The notes under the pieces: generated by a model
Database searches by the model: none
Told to the model about the DNA's origin: nothing
The model's input: the letters and a program-made list of their open reading frames with translations, nothing else
Part shown: positions 11,972-19,502 of the stretch, piece after piece
How positions within the stretch are numbered: position 1 is the stretch's first letter
Layout: the number at the start of each line of letters is the position of its first letter
Program-made: the position numbers and the translations under genes
Virus record (IMG/VR): IMGVR_UViG_3300017917_003636
Location: 1 to 34,274 of that record
Strand: one strand, 5' to 3'
Source: a virus
Length of the DNA stretch: 34,274 nucleotides

Positions 11972-12241
11972 ATGAAAAATTTCTTTAAAAATTTATTTGA
12001 CGACAACAACACTATTAATGAAAAGGCAGTTGTTGGATTTATTGCTTTTGTAATGCTTTGCATTTCATTAGCTGTTGACCTTATTACGGGATACTTCGGT
12101 AATCCGTTATTGATTAACAAATTTATCTTTGATGGATTTATGGTCCTAGTATTAGGTTCATTTGGTATTGCATCTGTGGATAAATGGATGAACAAAAAAG
12201 ACAAACACGAAGAAGATAAAGATAACGAAAACGCAGAATAA
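11972..12241 (+). CDS. Holin
   Basis: An 89-residue protein with two hydrophobic helices (about 17-40, VVGFIAFVMLCISLAVDLI, and 50-70, IFDGFMVLVLGSFGIASV) and a highly charged C-terminal tail (KKDKHEEDKDNENAE). Size, two-helix layout and charged tail are those of class II or phage-lambda-type small holins. It is followed by the endolysin gene with a TAATG overlap, which supports the call. It would make lesions in the inner membrane at a set time and release the endolysin. The start follows an A-rich leader (AAACAAAAATG). Confidence 0.8.
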   Translation: MKNFFKNLFDDNNTINEKAVVGFIAFVMLCISLAVDLITGYFGNPLLINKFIFDGFMVLVLGSFGIASVDKWMNKKDKHEEDKDNENAE

Positions 12242-12852
12242 TGAGTTTAAAAAGTTTACAAGAAAGAGTAGGAGTAGCAGCTGATGGTGCTTTTGGTCCT
12301 GGTACTATGAAAGCCGCTATGGTAATGTTAAAATTAACCCCTGTTAGAGCAGCTCATTTCTTTGCTCAAACATCACATGAAACAGGTGGTTTTAAAGCAT
12401 TTTCAGAAAACCTAAATTATTCAGCACAAGGTTTACAAGGTATTTTTGGGAAATATTTCCCAGGTACTTTAGAAGAATCTTATGCTCGTCAACCTGAAAA
12501 GATTGCTAATAGGGTTTATGCTGATAGAATGGGTAATGGTAATGAAGCTTCTGGTGATGGATGGAAATATAGAGGACGTGGTGCTCTTCAATTAACAGGA
12601 AAAGCTAACTATGAAGCATTTGCTAAATATTTAGGTACTAATGAGGTAATGGAAAATCCTGATTTAGTAGCTACCAAGTATTCATTCGATTCAGCTATGT
12701 TTTTCTTTGAAAAAAACAAATTATGGACAATTTGTGATAAAGGAATTAACGATGCTGCTATTTTAGAATTAACTAAAAGAATCAATGGTGGTACTCATGG
12801 TTTAGAAGATAGAAAATTAAAAACTTATAAATACTACGAATACGTAAAATAA
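12241..12852 (+). CDS. GH19-type endolysin
   Basis: A 203-residue peptidoglycan hydrolase. Residues 6-26 (LQERVGVAADGAFGPGTM) look like a short peptidoglycan-binding repeat. The catalytic domain has the GH19/chitinase-like lysozyme pattern: Glu47 in SHETGGF, SENLNYSAQGL (55-65), then YRGRGALQLTGKANYEAFAK. The enzyme would cut the glycan strands of the host wall. No signal peptide is present, so it needs the holin made from the gene just upstream, whose stop overlaps its start (TAATG). Length is normal for a phage GH19 endolysin. Specificity for muramidase or chitinase activity cannot be judged from sequence; phage context favours peptidoglycan. Confidence 0.9.
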   Translation: MSLKSLQERVGVAADGAFGPGTMKAAMVMLKLTPVRAAHFFAQTSHETGGFKAFSENLNYSAQGLQGIFGKYFPGTLEESYARQPEKIANRVYADRMGNGNEASGDGWKYRGRGALQLTGKANYEAFAKYLGTNEVMENPDLVATKYSFDSAMFFFEKNKLWTICDKGINDAAILELTKRINGGTHGLEDRKLKTYKYYEYVK

Positions 12853-13442
12853 TGAATTATACAAGAGAACAAATAGAAGCCGCTGTAAAAGCTAAAGGAT
12901 ATGCTTGGTTTGAAGGTGCGAAAGATTTTGATGTTAATATTGTTGGGGTTAGAAACTCTGCAACTGGTCAAGTAGTTACTAATGTTTTTGATGATACAAT
13001 GACTGTATCTTACAAAGAAGGTGGTGAATGGAAATTTCATCAATGGCCTTGTACTACAGACCCAGGTAAAAAAGGAGTAAAAGAATATCATAACGCAGCA
13101 GGCGTTGCTCGTTTAGTTGAAGGTCAATACAGAGGTTCACATACCCTAGGTTTACACCAAGGAAAATATGAAGCTTTAAAACAAGCAAAACCAGTTAAAG
13201 TTTATCGTGATGCAAATCGTGATATGACTTATGATGAAACTAAAATTGCTGAGGGTGTATTTGGTATTAATATCCACAAAGCAGGTGCAGATTCTACTTA
13301 TGTAGAAAACTGGTCTGAAGGATGCCAGGTATTCAAAAAAGCAACTGATTTTGAAGCATTTATGGCTATTGCTCGTAAAGCAGCAGCTATTCATGGTAAA
13401 TCATTTACTTATACACTGATAGAATCAGCAGATATAAAATAA
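12852..13442 (+). CDS. YkuD-like protein of the lysis cassette
   Basis: A 196-residue soluble protein starting at a TAATG overlap with the endolysin. Residues 138-161 (GINIHKAG ... NWSEGCQVF) carry a His142-x12-SEGC158 pattern close to the L,D-transpeptidase (YkuD) signature H-x-S/T-HGC; the residue before Gly157 is Glu rather than His. Proteins with SEGC next to phage endolysins are common in my memory and often unassigned. It could cut or re-link peptidoglycan peptides, or have lost activity and bind wall material. There is no signal peptide or membrane helix. It is the last gene before the terminator at 13470. Confidence 0.75.
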   Translation: MNYTREQIEAAVKAKGYAWFEGAKDFDVNIVGVRNSATGQVVTNVFDDTMTVSYKEGGEWKFHQWPCTTDPGKKGVKEYHNAAGVARLVEGQYRGSHTLGLHQGKYEALKQAKPVKVYRDANRDMTYDETKIAEGVFGINIHKAGADSTYVENWSEGCQVFKKATDFEAFMAIARKAAAIHGKSFTYTLIESADIK

Positions 13443-13469
13443 TTGTATATATAATTTTACAAAAACTAG

Positions 13470-13505
13470 CGCGGAATCATATGAAGGTTCCGCGTTTTGT
13501 TTTTA
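13470..13505 (+). terminator. Intrinsic terminator after lysis genes
   Basis: CGCGGAA (13470-13476) pairs perfectly with TTCCGCG (13488-13494) around an 11-base loop, followed by TTTTGTTTTTAT. It closes the envelope/lysis region and precedes the next promoter-like motif. Confidence 0.88.
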
Positions 13506-13530
13506 TATGCGCTTAAAATCGATTATAGAC

Positions 13531-13540
13531 ATATTTATAA
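13531..13540 (+). promoter_or_regulatory. Late-promoter-like motif
   Basis: ATATTTATAA directly before the ATG at 13543. Its location after the terminator makes a new transcript start plausible, though the spacing to the ATG would leave almost no leader. Confidence 0.35.
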
Positions 13541-13542
13541 TC

Positions 13543-13989
13543 ATGGACGTAAACAAAGTATTTGGATTATTCGGGAATGAGGATGAAAGTCCTAAGCCTG
13601 ATTTTGATCAAGAAAATGATATGTCCTATCTTTTAGAGGATTTTAAAAAACATCCTTTGTTTTGGGTTGGAATGTTCAAAAAACTTATTCATAATCATCG
13701 AACATTTAATAAAAAAATAATAGGTTTTTTCTCTAGGATGGACGAAGAATTAGATCTGTATGATGTTGAACAGGCTGGAGAGTTTGTAGTATACAATAGG
13801 GCTTTCTTTTGGATTAGCAAAGTTGATATTACTGAGGAATCTCATCAAGATGCAATAATTCGTTATGCAGATGATCATCTTCTTACATACATAAAATTTT
13901 CTATTTCCTATTTCCAGGATCTTGAAGAATATGAAAAATGTGCGCATTTGAAAAAAATTCAAGATATTGTTGAGAAGCTTTTAAACTAA
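13543..13989 (+). CDS. Hypothetical phage protein
   Basis: A 148-residue soluble, acidic protein from the ATG at 13543. The in-frame ATG at 13507 would add 12 residues but begins immediately after the T-run of the terminator and upstream of the promoter-like motif, so the later start is preferred. The sequence is helical and rich in Phe, Asp and Glu (SYLLEDFKKHPLFWVGMFKK; a C-terminal YFQDLEEYEKCAHLKKI helix). I recognise no domain. A strong TTGG-type promoter starts just after its stop, so it stands alone between two control regions. Confidence 0.65.
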   Translation: MDVNKVFGLFGNEDESPKPDFDQENDMSYLLEDFKKHPLFWVGMFKKLIHNHRTFNKKIIGFFSRMDEELDLYDVEQAGEFVVYNRAFFWISKVDITEESHQDAIIRYADDHLLTYIKFSISYFQDLEEYEKCAHLKKIQDIVEKLLN

Positions 13990-13991
13990 GC

Positions 13992-14023
13992 TTGGAGATA
14001 CATTCTCGTGTTATTATATTTGA
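13992..14023 (+). promoter_or_regulatory. Promoter P6 (TTGG ... TTATATTTGA)
   Basis: TTGG at 13992-13995 and TTATATTTGA at 14014-14023 in the same 20-base register. Its TATATTTG is an exact fit to the Bacteroidetes -7 consensus TAnnTTTG. It reads toward the small gene at 14054 and on to the sigma factor gene. Confidence 0.78.
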
Positions 14024-14053
14024 GATACGAGAGAAAAAGAAAATAAAGAAAGT

Positions 14054-14251
14054 ATGAAAAACAGAGAGATTATAATGAGACGGTTAGAGAGAGCCGAGGG
14101 TGAGGTTGAGAAACTACACATGATGTTGAACCGAGGAGGAACTCGGGAACAAGCCGAGGAAATCCTAATTACCCTACGTGAAACAATTGATGATGCTAAA
14201 TCATTTGTTCAACAAGAACCTCTAGGTCCCGGAGAAATTAATCAATATTAA
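14054..14251 (+). CDS. Small coiled-coil hypothetical protein
   Basis: A 65-residue, highly helical protein rich in Glu, Arg and Leu (RRLERAEGEVEKLHMMLNRG ... EEILITLRETIDDAKSF). The heptad-like pattern suggests a coiled coil and oligomer formation. No known family comes to mind. It is the first gene after promoter P6, 31 bases from its -7 block, and is followed by the HD-domain gene after 7 bases. The start is supported by an A-rich leader (GAAAGTATG). A regulator or adaptor role is possible but unproven. Confidence 0.68.
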   Translation: MKNREIIMRRLERAEGEVEKLHMMLNRGGTREQAEEILITLRETIDDAKSFVQQEPLGPGEINQY

Positions 14252-14258
14252 AATAGTT

Positions 14259-15047
14259 ATGCAATTAACAGCTGAACAAATTCAACAAAATTGGTTGGAC
14301 TTTATTGGTTTTATTGATGACCATATTTCTGAACCAAGAAAAACTGCTCTTAAAGCGTTTTATGAAAAATATGAGGATCGCATTGTTTTGATGCCTGCTG
14401 CTCATAAAAAAGAATACCATAATGCTTTTCCTGGGGGGTATGTAGAACATGTTAATCGTGTTGTTACTTGTGCTCTTCATCTCCATAAATTATGGGGTGA
14501 TATGGGAGCTGATTTGGATACATTTACTAAAGAAGAACTTGTATTCTCTGCTTTGAATCATGATTTAGGGAAAATGGGTTCTGAAACTGAGGATTCATAT
14601 GTTCCTCAAACTGATCAATGGCGTAAGGATAAACTTGGTGAAGATTATATGTTTAATACCAAAGTTCCATTTGCTTCTGTTCCTGATAGAGGTTTATTTC
14701 TACTCCAGGCACATGATGTTAAATATTCATTTAATGAAATGGTAGCAATTCAAACACATGATGGTTTATATGATAAGGCAAATGAGAAATATCTTATGGC
14801 TTATATGCCCGAACAAAAACCTCGTACATCTCTCCCATTTATTATCCACCAGGCAGATTTAATGGCTGCTCGTATTGAATTTGAACGTGAGTGGTTACCT
14901 AAATTAAATGGTAGCGTGGATACTAAAAAGAAAGGTTTTACATTAGAGTCAAATAAAAAAAGTGCACCTTCAAAAAATAATACTCAAACAAAAGCATTGG
15001 GTTCATTAAAAAATGAAGGCCTTAAAAATTTATTAGACAACTTATGA
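14259..15047 (+). CDS. HD-domain phosphohydrolase
   Basis: A 262-residue protein with the metal-binding residues of the HD superfamily in order: His64 (GGYVEHVNRV), His101-Asp102 (ALNHDLGKMG), His167 (IQTHDG) and Asp200 (IHQADLMAARIE). HD proteins cleave phosphate esters in nucleotides or second messengers; the substrate is not visible here. The C-terminal 40 residues are Lys/Asn/Ser-rich and probably flexible. Phage HD proteins are often nucleotide hydrolases that reshape the dNTP or signalling pool; that is family knowledge, not shown here. It lies between a small coiled-coil gene and a membrane protein gene whose start overlaps its stop by 4 bases. Confidence 0.85.
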   Translation: MQLTAEQIQQNWLDFIGFIDDHISEPRKTALKAFYEKYEDRIVLMPAAHKKEYHNAFPGGYVEHVNRVVTCALHLHKLWGDMGADLDTFTKEELVFSALNHDLGKMGSETEDSYVPQTDQWRKDKLGEDYMFNTKVPFASVPDRGLFLLQAHDVKYSFNEMVAIQTHDGLYDKANEKYLMAYMPEQKPRTSLPFIIHQADLMAARIEFEREWLPKLNGSVDTKKKGFTLESNKKSAPSKNNTQTKALGSLKNEGLKNLLDNL

Positions 15048-15325
15048 TAATAGTAACAGTAATATTAGGTTTAATGGTCGTGATCTTAGGATACACGACC
15101 TTTAACCTCCTACGTAAAAATGAAAAACAAGAAGATATCCTTGCAGGGTATATGACCTATTTAAACAAAATATCAGATGTAATAGAAGCATCAGATAAAA
15201 AAATCAAAGAAATTGATATTAAAGGCAGTTTCAAATCAGATGATGAAATAGGTTTTTTCTTCCAACAAATTCAAAGTATTCAAACTATCTTGAATTCTTT
15301 CGTTATTAAAAATGTTGAAAAATAA
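15044..15325 (+). CDS. Small membrane-anchored hypothetical protein
   Basis: A 93-residue protein with an N-terminal hydrophobic helix (about residues 2-22: IIVTVILGLMVVILGYTTF) followed by a charged helical region. It is probably a type I or II inner-membrane anchor with a cytoplasmic or periplasmic coiled part (DKKIKEIDIKGSFKSDDEIG). It overlaps the HD gene by 4 bases and the sigma factor gene by one (TAATG), so the three are translationally coupled. Family and function are unknown. Confidence 0.68.
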   Translation: MIIVTVILGLMVVILGYTTFNLLRKNEKQEDILAGYMTYLNKISDVIEASDKKIKEIDIKGSFKSDDEIGFFFQQIQSIQTILNSFVIKNVEK

Positions 15326-16032
15326 TGGAAGTCCAAGTAAAAAAAAAGAAAAAAGGGGTACAATACTTTACCCAAGAAACTGAGGATGCAATTGTATTAT
15401 ATAATAAAACAACAGATCCTGAATTAAGAAGTAGACTTTATAATGATAAAATTCATTATGCTTTTTTCAAACTAACAGAAAATATTATCCATACCTTTAA
15501 ATTTTATTATACTGAGGTAGATAATATTGAAGATTTACAACATGAAGTAATTACTTTTCTTTTAAGTAAAATCCATCTATTTAATAAAGATAAAGGAGCA
15601 AAAGCCTATTCCTATTTTGGTACTATTGCAAAACGTTATTTAATTCTCTCAAACCAGAAAAATTATAAAAAACGTATTGATACTGCTCCTGTAGAAGTAT
15701 TGGAAGAAGATGAATCTCATTCGTACAATATAGATGATATTGCTTATAATGATAAATTATCACAATTTATAGATTTGTATACTGATTATTGTACAAAAAA
15801 TATATTTGAAATATTTCCAAAAGAATACGATGCTCAAATAGCAGATGCTATTCTTGAATTGTTTAGAAAAAGAGAAAATTTAGATGTATTTAATAAAAAA
15901 GCTCTTTACATTTATATCCGTGAAATAATAGATGTTAAAACTCCCAAAATTACCAAGATAGCTAATCAGCTTTACGATATTTTTAAGAAAAACTATATAT
16001 TTTATTTAGAACACGGATATACAAATTTTTAG
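15325..16032 (+). CDS. Late transcription sigma factor, gp55-like
   Basis: A 235-residue protein whose middle (about 64-108, with DNIEDLQHEVITFLLSKIHL and AYSYFGTIAKRYL) matches region 2 of T4-type late sigma factors: a helix, an aromatic FNKDKG loop and the SYFGTIAKR segment that contacts core polymerase and the -10 box. T4 gp55 binds host RNA polymerase and, with a sliding-clamp activator, reads late promoters. The C-terminal half is long and helical, not seen in the shorter T4 protein. No sigma region 4 is evident, as in gp55. Location just upstream of the baseplate genes agrees with a late-gene regulator. The AATATTTATAA motif that recurs before late blocks is a good candidate target, but this is inference. 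Confidence 0.72.
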   Translation: MEVQVKKKKKGVQYFTQETEDAIVLYNKTTDPELRSRLYNDKIHYAFFKLTENIIHTFKFYYTEVDNIEDLQHEVITFLLSKIHLFNKDKGAKAYSYFGTIAKRYLILSNQKNYKKRIDTAPVEVLEEDESHSYNIDDIAYNDKLSQFIDLYTDYCTKNIFEIFPKEYDAQIADAILELFRKRENLDVFNKKALYIYIREIIDVKTPKITKIANQLYDIFKKNYIFYLEHGYTNF

Positions 16033-16036
16033 TTTT

Positions 16037-16045
16037 AATATTTAT
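16037..16045 (+). promoter_or_regulatory. Late-promoter-like motif before baseplate genes
   Basis: AATATTTAT between the sigma factor stop and the ATG at 16067. A second TATATTTATG overlaps that ATG. Confidence 0.4.
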
Positions 16046-16066
16046 CATAAACTAAATGGTATATTT

Positions 16067-16402
16067 ATGTCACAATTTGATAATGTAGTCTTTGGTAAGA
16101 AAAAATTTTCCGATCTTTTAGAGGAAATTTATAATAACCAAAAGAAAAAAGACCAACAGGTAACAGCACTCATTAATGAACTAAAACCCCTTATCTCTGA
16201 TATTGGGGATGCTACTTTGGTAGTTCCTTTAATTAAGGAATACATGGATATAAGTGTAAAAAACGATGATATTCTAATCAAAATGGCTGCTTTAGCTCAA
16301 CGTGCTATGCAAACCCAAACAGCTGAAGGTGCTTTAACTATTTCTGATGAAGAAAAAGAGCAACTTTTAGCTACTATGAACGATTTAAAAGGAGGGAAAT
16401 AA
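16067..16402 (+). CDS. Conserved phage protein ahead of baseplate genes
   Basis: A 111-residue, helical protein (DLLEEIYNNQKKKDQQVTAL ... EEKEQLLATMNDLKGGK). It has the look of an elongated coiled-coil or tail-assembly chaperone, with no signal peptide or membrane segment. It is the first gene of the structural block, behind an AT-rich promoter-like motif, and is joined to the hub gene by a TAATG overlap. A structural or chaperone role is suggested by location only. Confidence 0.68.
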   Translation: MSQFDNVVFGKKKFSDLLEEIYNNQKKKDQQVTALINELKPLISDIGDATLVVPLIKEYMDISVKNDDILIKMAALAQRAMQTQTAEGALTISDEEKEQLLATMNDLKGGK

Positions 16403-17685
16403 TGGCATTAACCTATGGTTTAGCAGCTCAAGAAGCCCAAAATCAAAATTCATTTAATCAATCAGGCCAATTTGTAATCCAACCTGTAAGGGTACGTTTT
16501 ACTTTTTTAGATCCTGAAGATATAAAGAAAACATATCCACGTTTATTTGATAAATATGGATCATATGATACTTTAGGAGGAATTTTATTTGAACCATTTA
16601 CCAATCCAGTTGTACCTGTTAGTGAAGTATTTGAAGATAATTTAATTGCAAATTATAATTTTGCTAAACCCTTATTTCCTAATATAAGACACGTTCCTTT
16701 ATTAAATGAAATAACTTACATTATATCTTTTCCATCCACCCGAAGCCAGGATCCTAGAAATGTAGATTTAAACCAAACCGACTATTACTATTTTCAACCT
16801 ATTAATTTATGGAATACATTACATCAAAATGCATTCCCTGACCCTTTAATAGATTATAATGTAGAATCAAACCCTCAACCTAGAAATGTTTCCTACCAAC
16901 AAGCTTCAGCAGGTGCTGTTTCTAATGCTGATGCTCCACCTCCTGAAATCAATTTAGGGAATACTTTTATTGAAAGAGATAATATCAAATATTTAAAACC
17001 TTATGAAGGAGATGTAATATATGAAGGTAGATGGGGTCATAGTATTCGTTTTGGTTCAACTGTTAAAGACCAAAATCCATGGTCAAATATAGGTGAAAAT
17101 GGTGATCCAATTTTAATTTTAAGAAATGGTCAAGCCCCAACAGCCACAGAAGCTTGGATTCCAACTATTGAAGAGATTAATAAAGATTTAGGATCTATAT
17201 ATTTTGGTAGTACTCAACAATTACCTTTAGAAGCATCTTCTACAGACTATTCAAGTTATTCTTCTAATGCTCCTACTATTCCTAATCAATATAGTGGAAG
17301 CCAAATTATCATAACCTCAGGACGATTAGTTTTTAATAGTTCTAATGATCATATTCTTTTAAGTTCAAATAAATCTATTAATTTAAATGCTGTTGAAAGT
17401 GTAAATGTTGACACTGATACTATGGTTATACAAACTGGTAAATTATATTTGGGAGATAAAGACGCTGATGAACCTTTACTTTTAGGTAATCAAACAGTTG
17501 ATTTATTAGATCAATTAATTGAAGCCTTTAAAGTATTTACAGCAACCTGTCAAACATTAGTAGGAGCACCTGCTGGAGTTCCTTTAGCACCTTTAAATGC
17601 TATATCTACAAGTGTTAATAATACTTTAGTTTTGTTACAAAAAGATTTAGAAAATATTAAATCAAAAGATAACTTTACAATATAA
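16402..17685 (+). CDS. Baseplate hub/OB-fold structural protein, gp5-like
   Basis: A 427-residue virion protein. Residues about 25-60 form beta strands with FVIQPVRVRFTFLDPEDI; around residues 195-235 the pattern YEGRWGHSIRFGSTVKDQN then GENGDPILILRNGQ resembles the hub OB-fold region seen in T4-like phage gp5 relatives, and YFGSTQQLPLEA follows. The C-terminal part has beta-helix-like repeats (QIIITSGRLVFNSSNDHILL, SSNKSINLNAVESVNVD) typical of the needle portion of cell-puncturing proteins. No lysozyme domain is visible, unlike T4 gp5, so the wall cutting may rest elsewhere. It is coupled to its neighbours by TAATG overlaps at both ends. The call is by fold and neighbourhood. Confidence 0.7.
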   Translation: MALTYGLAAQEAQNQNSFNQSGQFVIQPVRVRFTFLDPEDIKKTYPRLFDKYGSYDTLGGILFEPFTNPVVPVSEVFEDNLIANYNFAKPLFPNIRHVPLLNEITYIISFPSTRSQDPRNVDLNQTDYYYFQPINLWNTLHQNAFPDPLIDYNVESNPQPRNVSYQQASAGAVSNADAPPPEINLGNTFIERDNIKYLKPYEGDVIYEGRWGHSIRFGSTVKDQNPWSNIGENGDPILILRNGQAPTATEAWIPTIEEINKDLGSIYFGSTQQLPLEASSTDYSSYSSNAPTIPNQYSGSQIIITSGRLVFNSSNDHILLSSNKSINLNAVESVNVDTDTMVIQTGKLYLGDKDADEPLLLGNQTVDLLDQLIEAFKVFTATCQTLVGAPAGVPLAPLNAISTSVNNTLVLLQKDLENIKSKDNFTI

Positions 17686-18731
17686 TGGCAACTCTACCAA
17701 TTAATACTTCCTCAAATTTATTAGCATCTTCAAAGGTGCCTAAGTTACCTTCTTTGCAACAATTAAAAACAAAGAAAAAACAGGACTTAGAAAATGCTAG
17801 AGCAGAAGCTAAATTAAAAAGAGAAGAAGCTAAAAAAATAGCAGCTGATAGAAAAGCCAGTTTAAATTCTGATTCAAAAACAGTACAAAATAACAAATCA
17901 GAGGATATGAAAGCAGCAGGAGTTGGAAAACTTAATGCTTTACTTAATTCTCAAACTACTAAAATAACATCTTTAGTTATACCTAATCTTTTAGTTTTAG
18001 CTAAAAAAGTAGCCGATTCACAAGGTGTTGATTTATGTCCTAGCCCTATTATTACCCAACAAACTCTACTTCAGTTAAATAATATTATTAAAGATTTAAA
18101 TGCAACTGTAGAAGGAGTTAATAAAGTAGCCCAAATTAGCACAGCAACAACAACAGTAGCTAATACTTTACAAAAAACCTCAACAGCATTATCTACAGCT
18201 CTACCAATTGCATCAGCAGCTGCCAAAACCATACCTGTAATCCCAGGTATTGTAGTATCTGCCATAGATGATTTAGATTATATTAATAATAAAATATTAT
18301 ATAAAAATGATGGAACACCAAGACTTCCACCTCTTATAGGAAGTGTTAATGCTTTATCAATGTCAACTTCATTATTTTCTTCATTATTGAGAAATGCTGT
18401 AGGATTAATAAATGGTTTATCCTTAATACTTTCTCGATGTCTCCCTGAAGGTCAAAAAAATGAAATTGAACAAATATCAGCCGTAACTCAACAATATGCT
18501 GATTATGGAAATGATAATTATGAAAATTTTGATAACACATCATATAAAGGTTTTATTATAAAAATAGAAGAAGTACCATATACTCCTACTGTTAATCGTA
18601 GACGAGCAGTTGGTTATACAACAAATGGTGTTCCTTTAATTCAAACCGAATTATCATTTTCAACAAATAATCAAACATTAGTCACAGAACTTAAATTAAT
18701 TATTGATAGAGATAATTTAAAAGCTTATTAA
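17685..18731 (+). CDS. Tail/baseplate structural protein with coiled-coil N terminus
   Basis: A 348-residue protein. Residues about 25-75 are a Lys/Glu/Ala-rich coiled coil (KKQDLENARAEAKLKREEAK). Residues 140-205 are Ala/Thr/Val-rich and hydrophobic, and 210-260 hold more hydrophobic helices, which is unusual for a virion protein and could act in membrane contact. The C-terminal 60 residues (GFIIKIEEVPYTPTVNRRRA ... FSTNNQTLVTELKLIIDRDN) form a beta module often seen in baseplate proteins. It starts at a TAATG overlap with the hub gene. I cannot name the exact T4 counterpart; tail-tube or hub-associated proteins are possibilities. Confidence 0.65.
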   Translation: MATLPINTSSNLLASSKVPKLPSLQQLKTKKKQDLENARAEAKLKREEAKKIAADRKASLNSDSKTVQNNKSEDMKAAGVGKLNALLNSQTTKITSLVIPNLLVLAKKVADSQGVDLCPSPIITQQTLLQLNNIIKDLNATVEGVNKVAQISTATTTVANTLQKTSTALSTALPIASAAAKTIPVIPGIVVSAIDDLDYINNKILYKNDGTPRLPPLIGSVNALSMSTSLFSSLLRNAVGLINGLSLILSRCLPEGQKNEIEQISAVTQQYADYGNDNYENFDNTSYKGFIIKIEEVPYTPTVNRRRAVGYTTNGVPLIQTELSFSTNNQTLVTELKLIIDRDNLKAY

Positions 18732-18735
18732 TTTT

Positions 18736-18746
18736 AATATTTATAA
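18736..18746 (+). promoter_or_regulatory. Late-promoter-like motif
   Basis: AATATTTATAA between the stop at 18731 and the ATG at 18750, in the intergenic gap of an otherwise gapless block. Confidence 0.4.
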
Positions 18747-18749
18747 ACA

Positions 18750-19094
18750 ATGAAAACTGACGCTTTAAAAACTTTAATAAAAGAAGCTGTAAGAGAAGCT
18801 ATTCAAGAGGAATTAAAAGAAATCCTTTTGGAAGCAGTTCGTGCTCCTAAAACGGTTGTTAATGAAACCTTAAGAGATACTTATGCTCAACCTCATATTG
18901 AAAAACCTAAACAGCTAACAGCTTCTGAAAGACAGGCAATGTTTGGTGGTATTTTAGGTGAAATGCAAAATGGAGGAGCAGCAACTTCCCAATATGCAGG
19001 AAACTTCAACCCAGCTCCTGTAGATACAATTAATGGACCTTTACCTACAGGTGAGGTAGGATTAGATATGATAATGGGGTTAATGAATAAATAA
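18750..19094 (+). CDS. Small structural/assembly hypothetical protein
   Basis: A 114-residue protein with an N-terminal amphipathic helix rich in Glu and Lys (LIKEAVREAIQEELKEILLE) and a flexible Gly/Ala/Pro-rich second half. The layout resembles small scaffold or tail assembly proteins. It lies directly upstream of the gp25-like gene, 2 bases apart, behind a late-promoter-like motif. No domain is recognised. Confidence 0.65.
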   Translation: MKTDALKTLIKEAVREAIQEELKEILLEAVRAPKTVVNETLRDTYAQPHIEKPKQLTASERQAMFGGILGEMQNGGAATSQYAGNFNPAPVDTINGPLPTGEVGLDMIMGLMNK

Positions 19095-19096
19095 TA

Positions 19097-19501
19097 ATGG
19101 CTATAATTGTTCAAAATAGATTTCCAATTGATTCCGTTGACCGAAAAGCGATAGGGGTTAATATACCGTTTAACGCTCCGGCTGTCTTTCAATCTAACTA
19201 TTTAACAAGAGATGCTATTAGAAATAATTTAACGAATTTTTTCTCTACAAATCAAGGAGAAAGAGTATTTAATCCTTATTTTGGAAGTGGATTAAATAAA
19301 TTAGTATTTGAAAATATAGATAATATTACAACCGATTTTATAGCAAAATTTATAAAAGATGAAATTAATCAATATTTTCCATTTGTTGGGGTACAACAAA
19401 TCATTGTTGCACCTAATGAAGATACCAATACAATTGTCATTACTTTAAAATATCAAGCTACAAATTTTGGTATTCAAGATGAAATTAATATAACACTATA
19501 A
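19097..19501 (+). CDS. 25: Baseplate wedge protein, gp25-like
   Basis: A 134-residue protein of the gp25/W baseplate family (also related to T6SS TssE). Residues 38-75 contain the family core: RDAIRNNLTNFFSTNQGERV then FNPYFGSGLNKLVFENID, including the Glu-Arg (E55-R56) pair at the sheath-binding site. The C-terminal half carries the expected strands (NTIVITLKYQATNFGIQDEI). It would sit in the inner baseplate wedge, where it starts sheath assembly in the contractile tail. The following gene is a gp6-like wedge protein, the standard order in T4-like phages. Confidence 0.88.
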   Translation: MAIIVQNRFPIDSVDRKAIGVNIPFNAPAVFQSNYLTRDAIRNNLTNFFSTNQGERVFNPYFGSGLNKLVFENIDNITTDFIAKFIKDEINQYFPFVGVQQIIVAPNEDTNTIVITLKYQATNFGIQDEINITL

Positions 19502-19502
19502 A

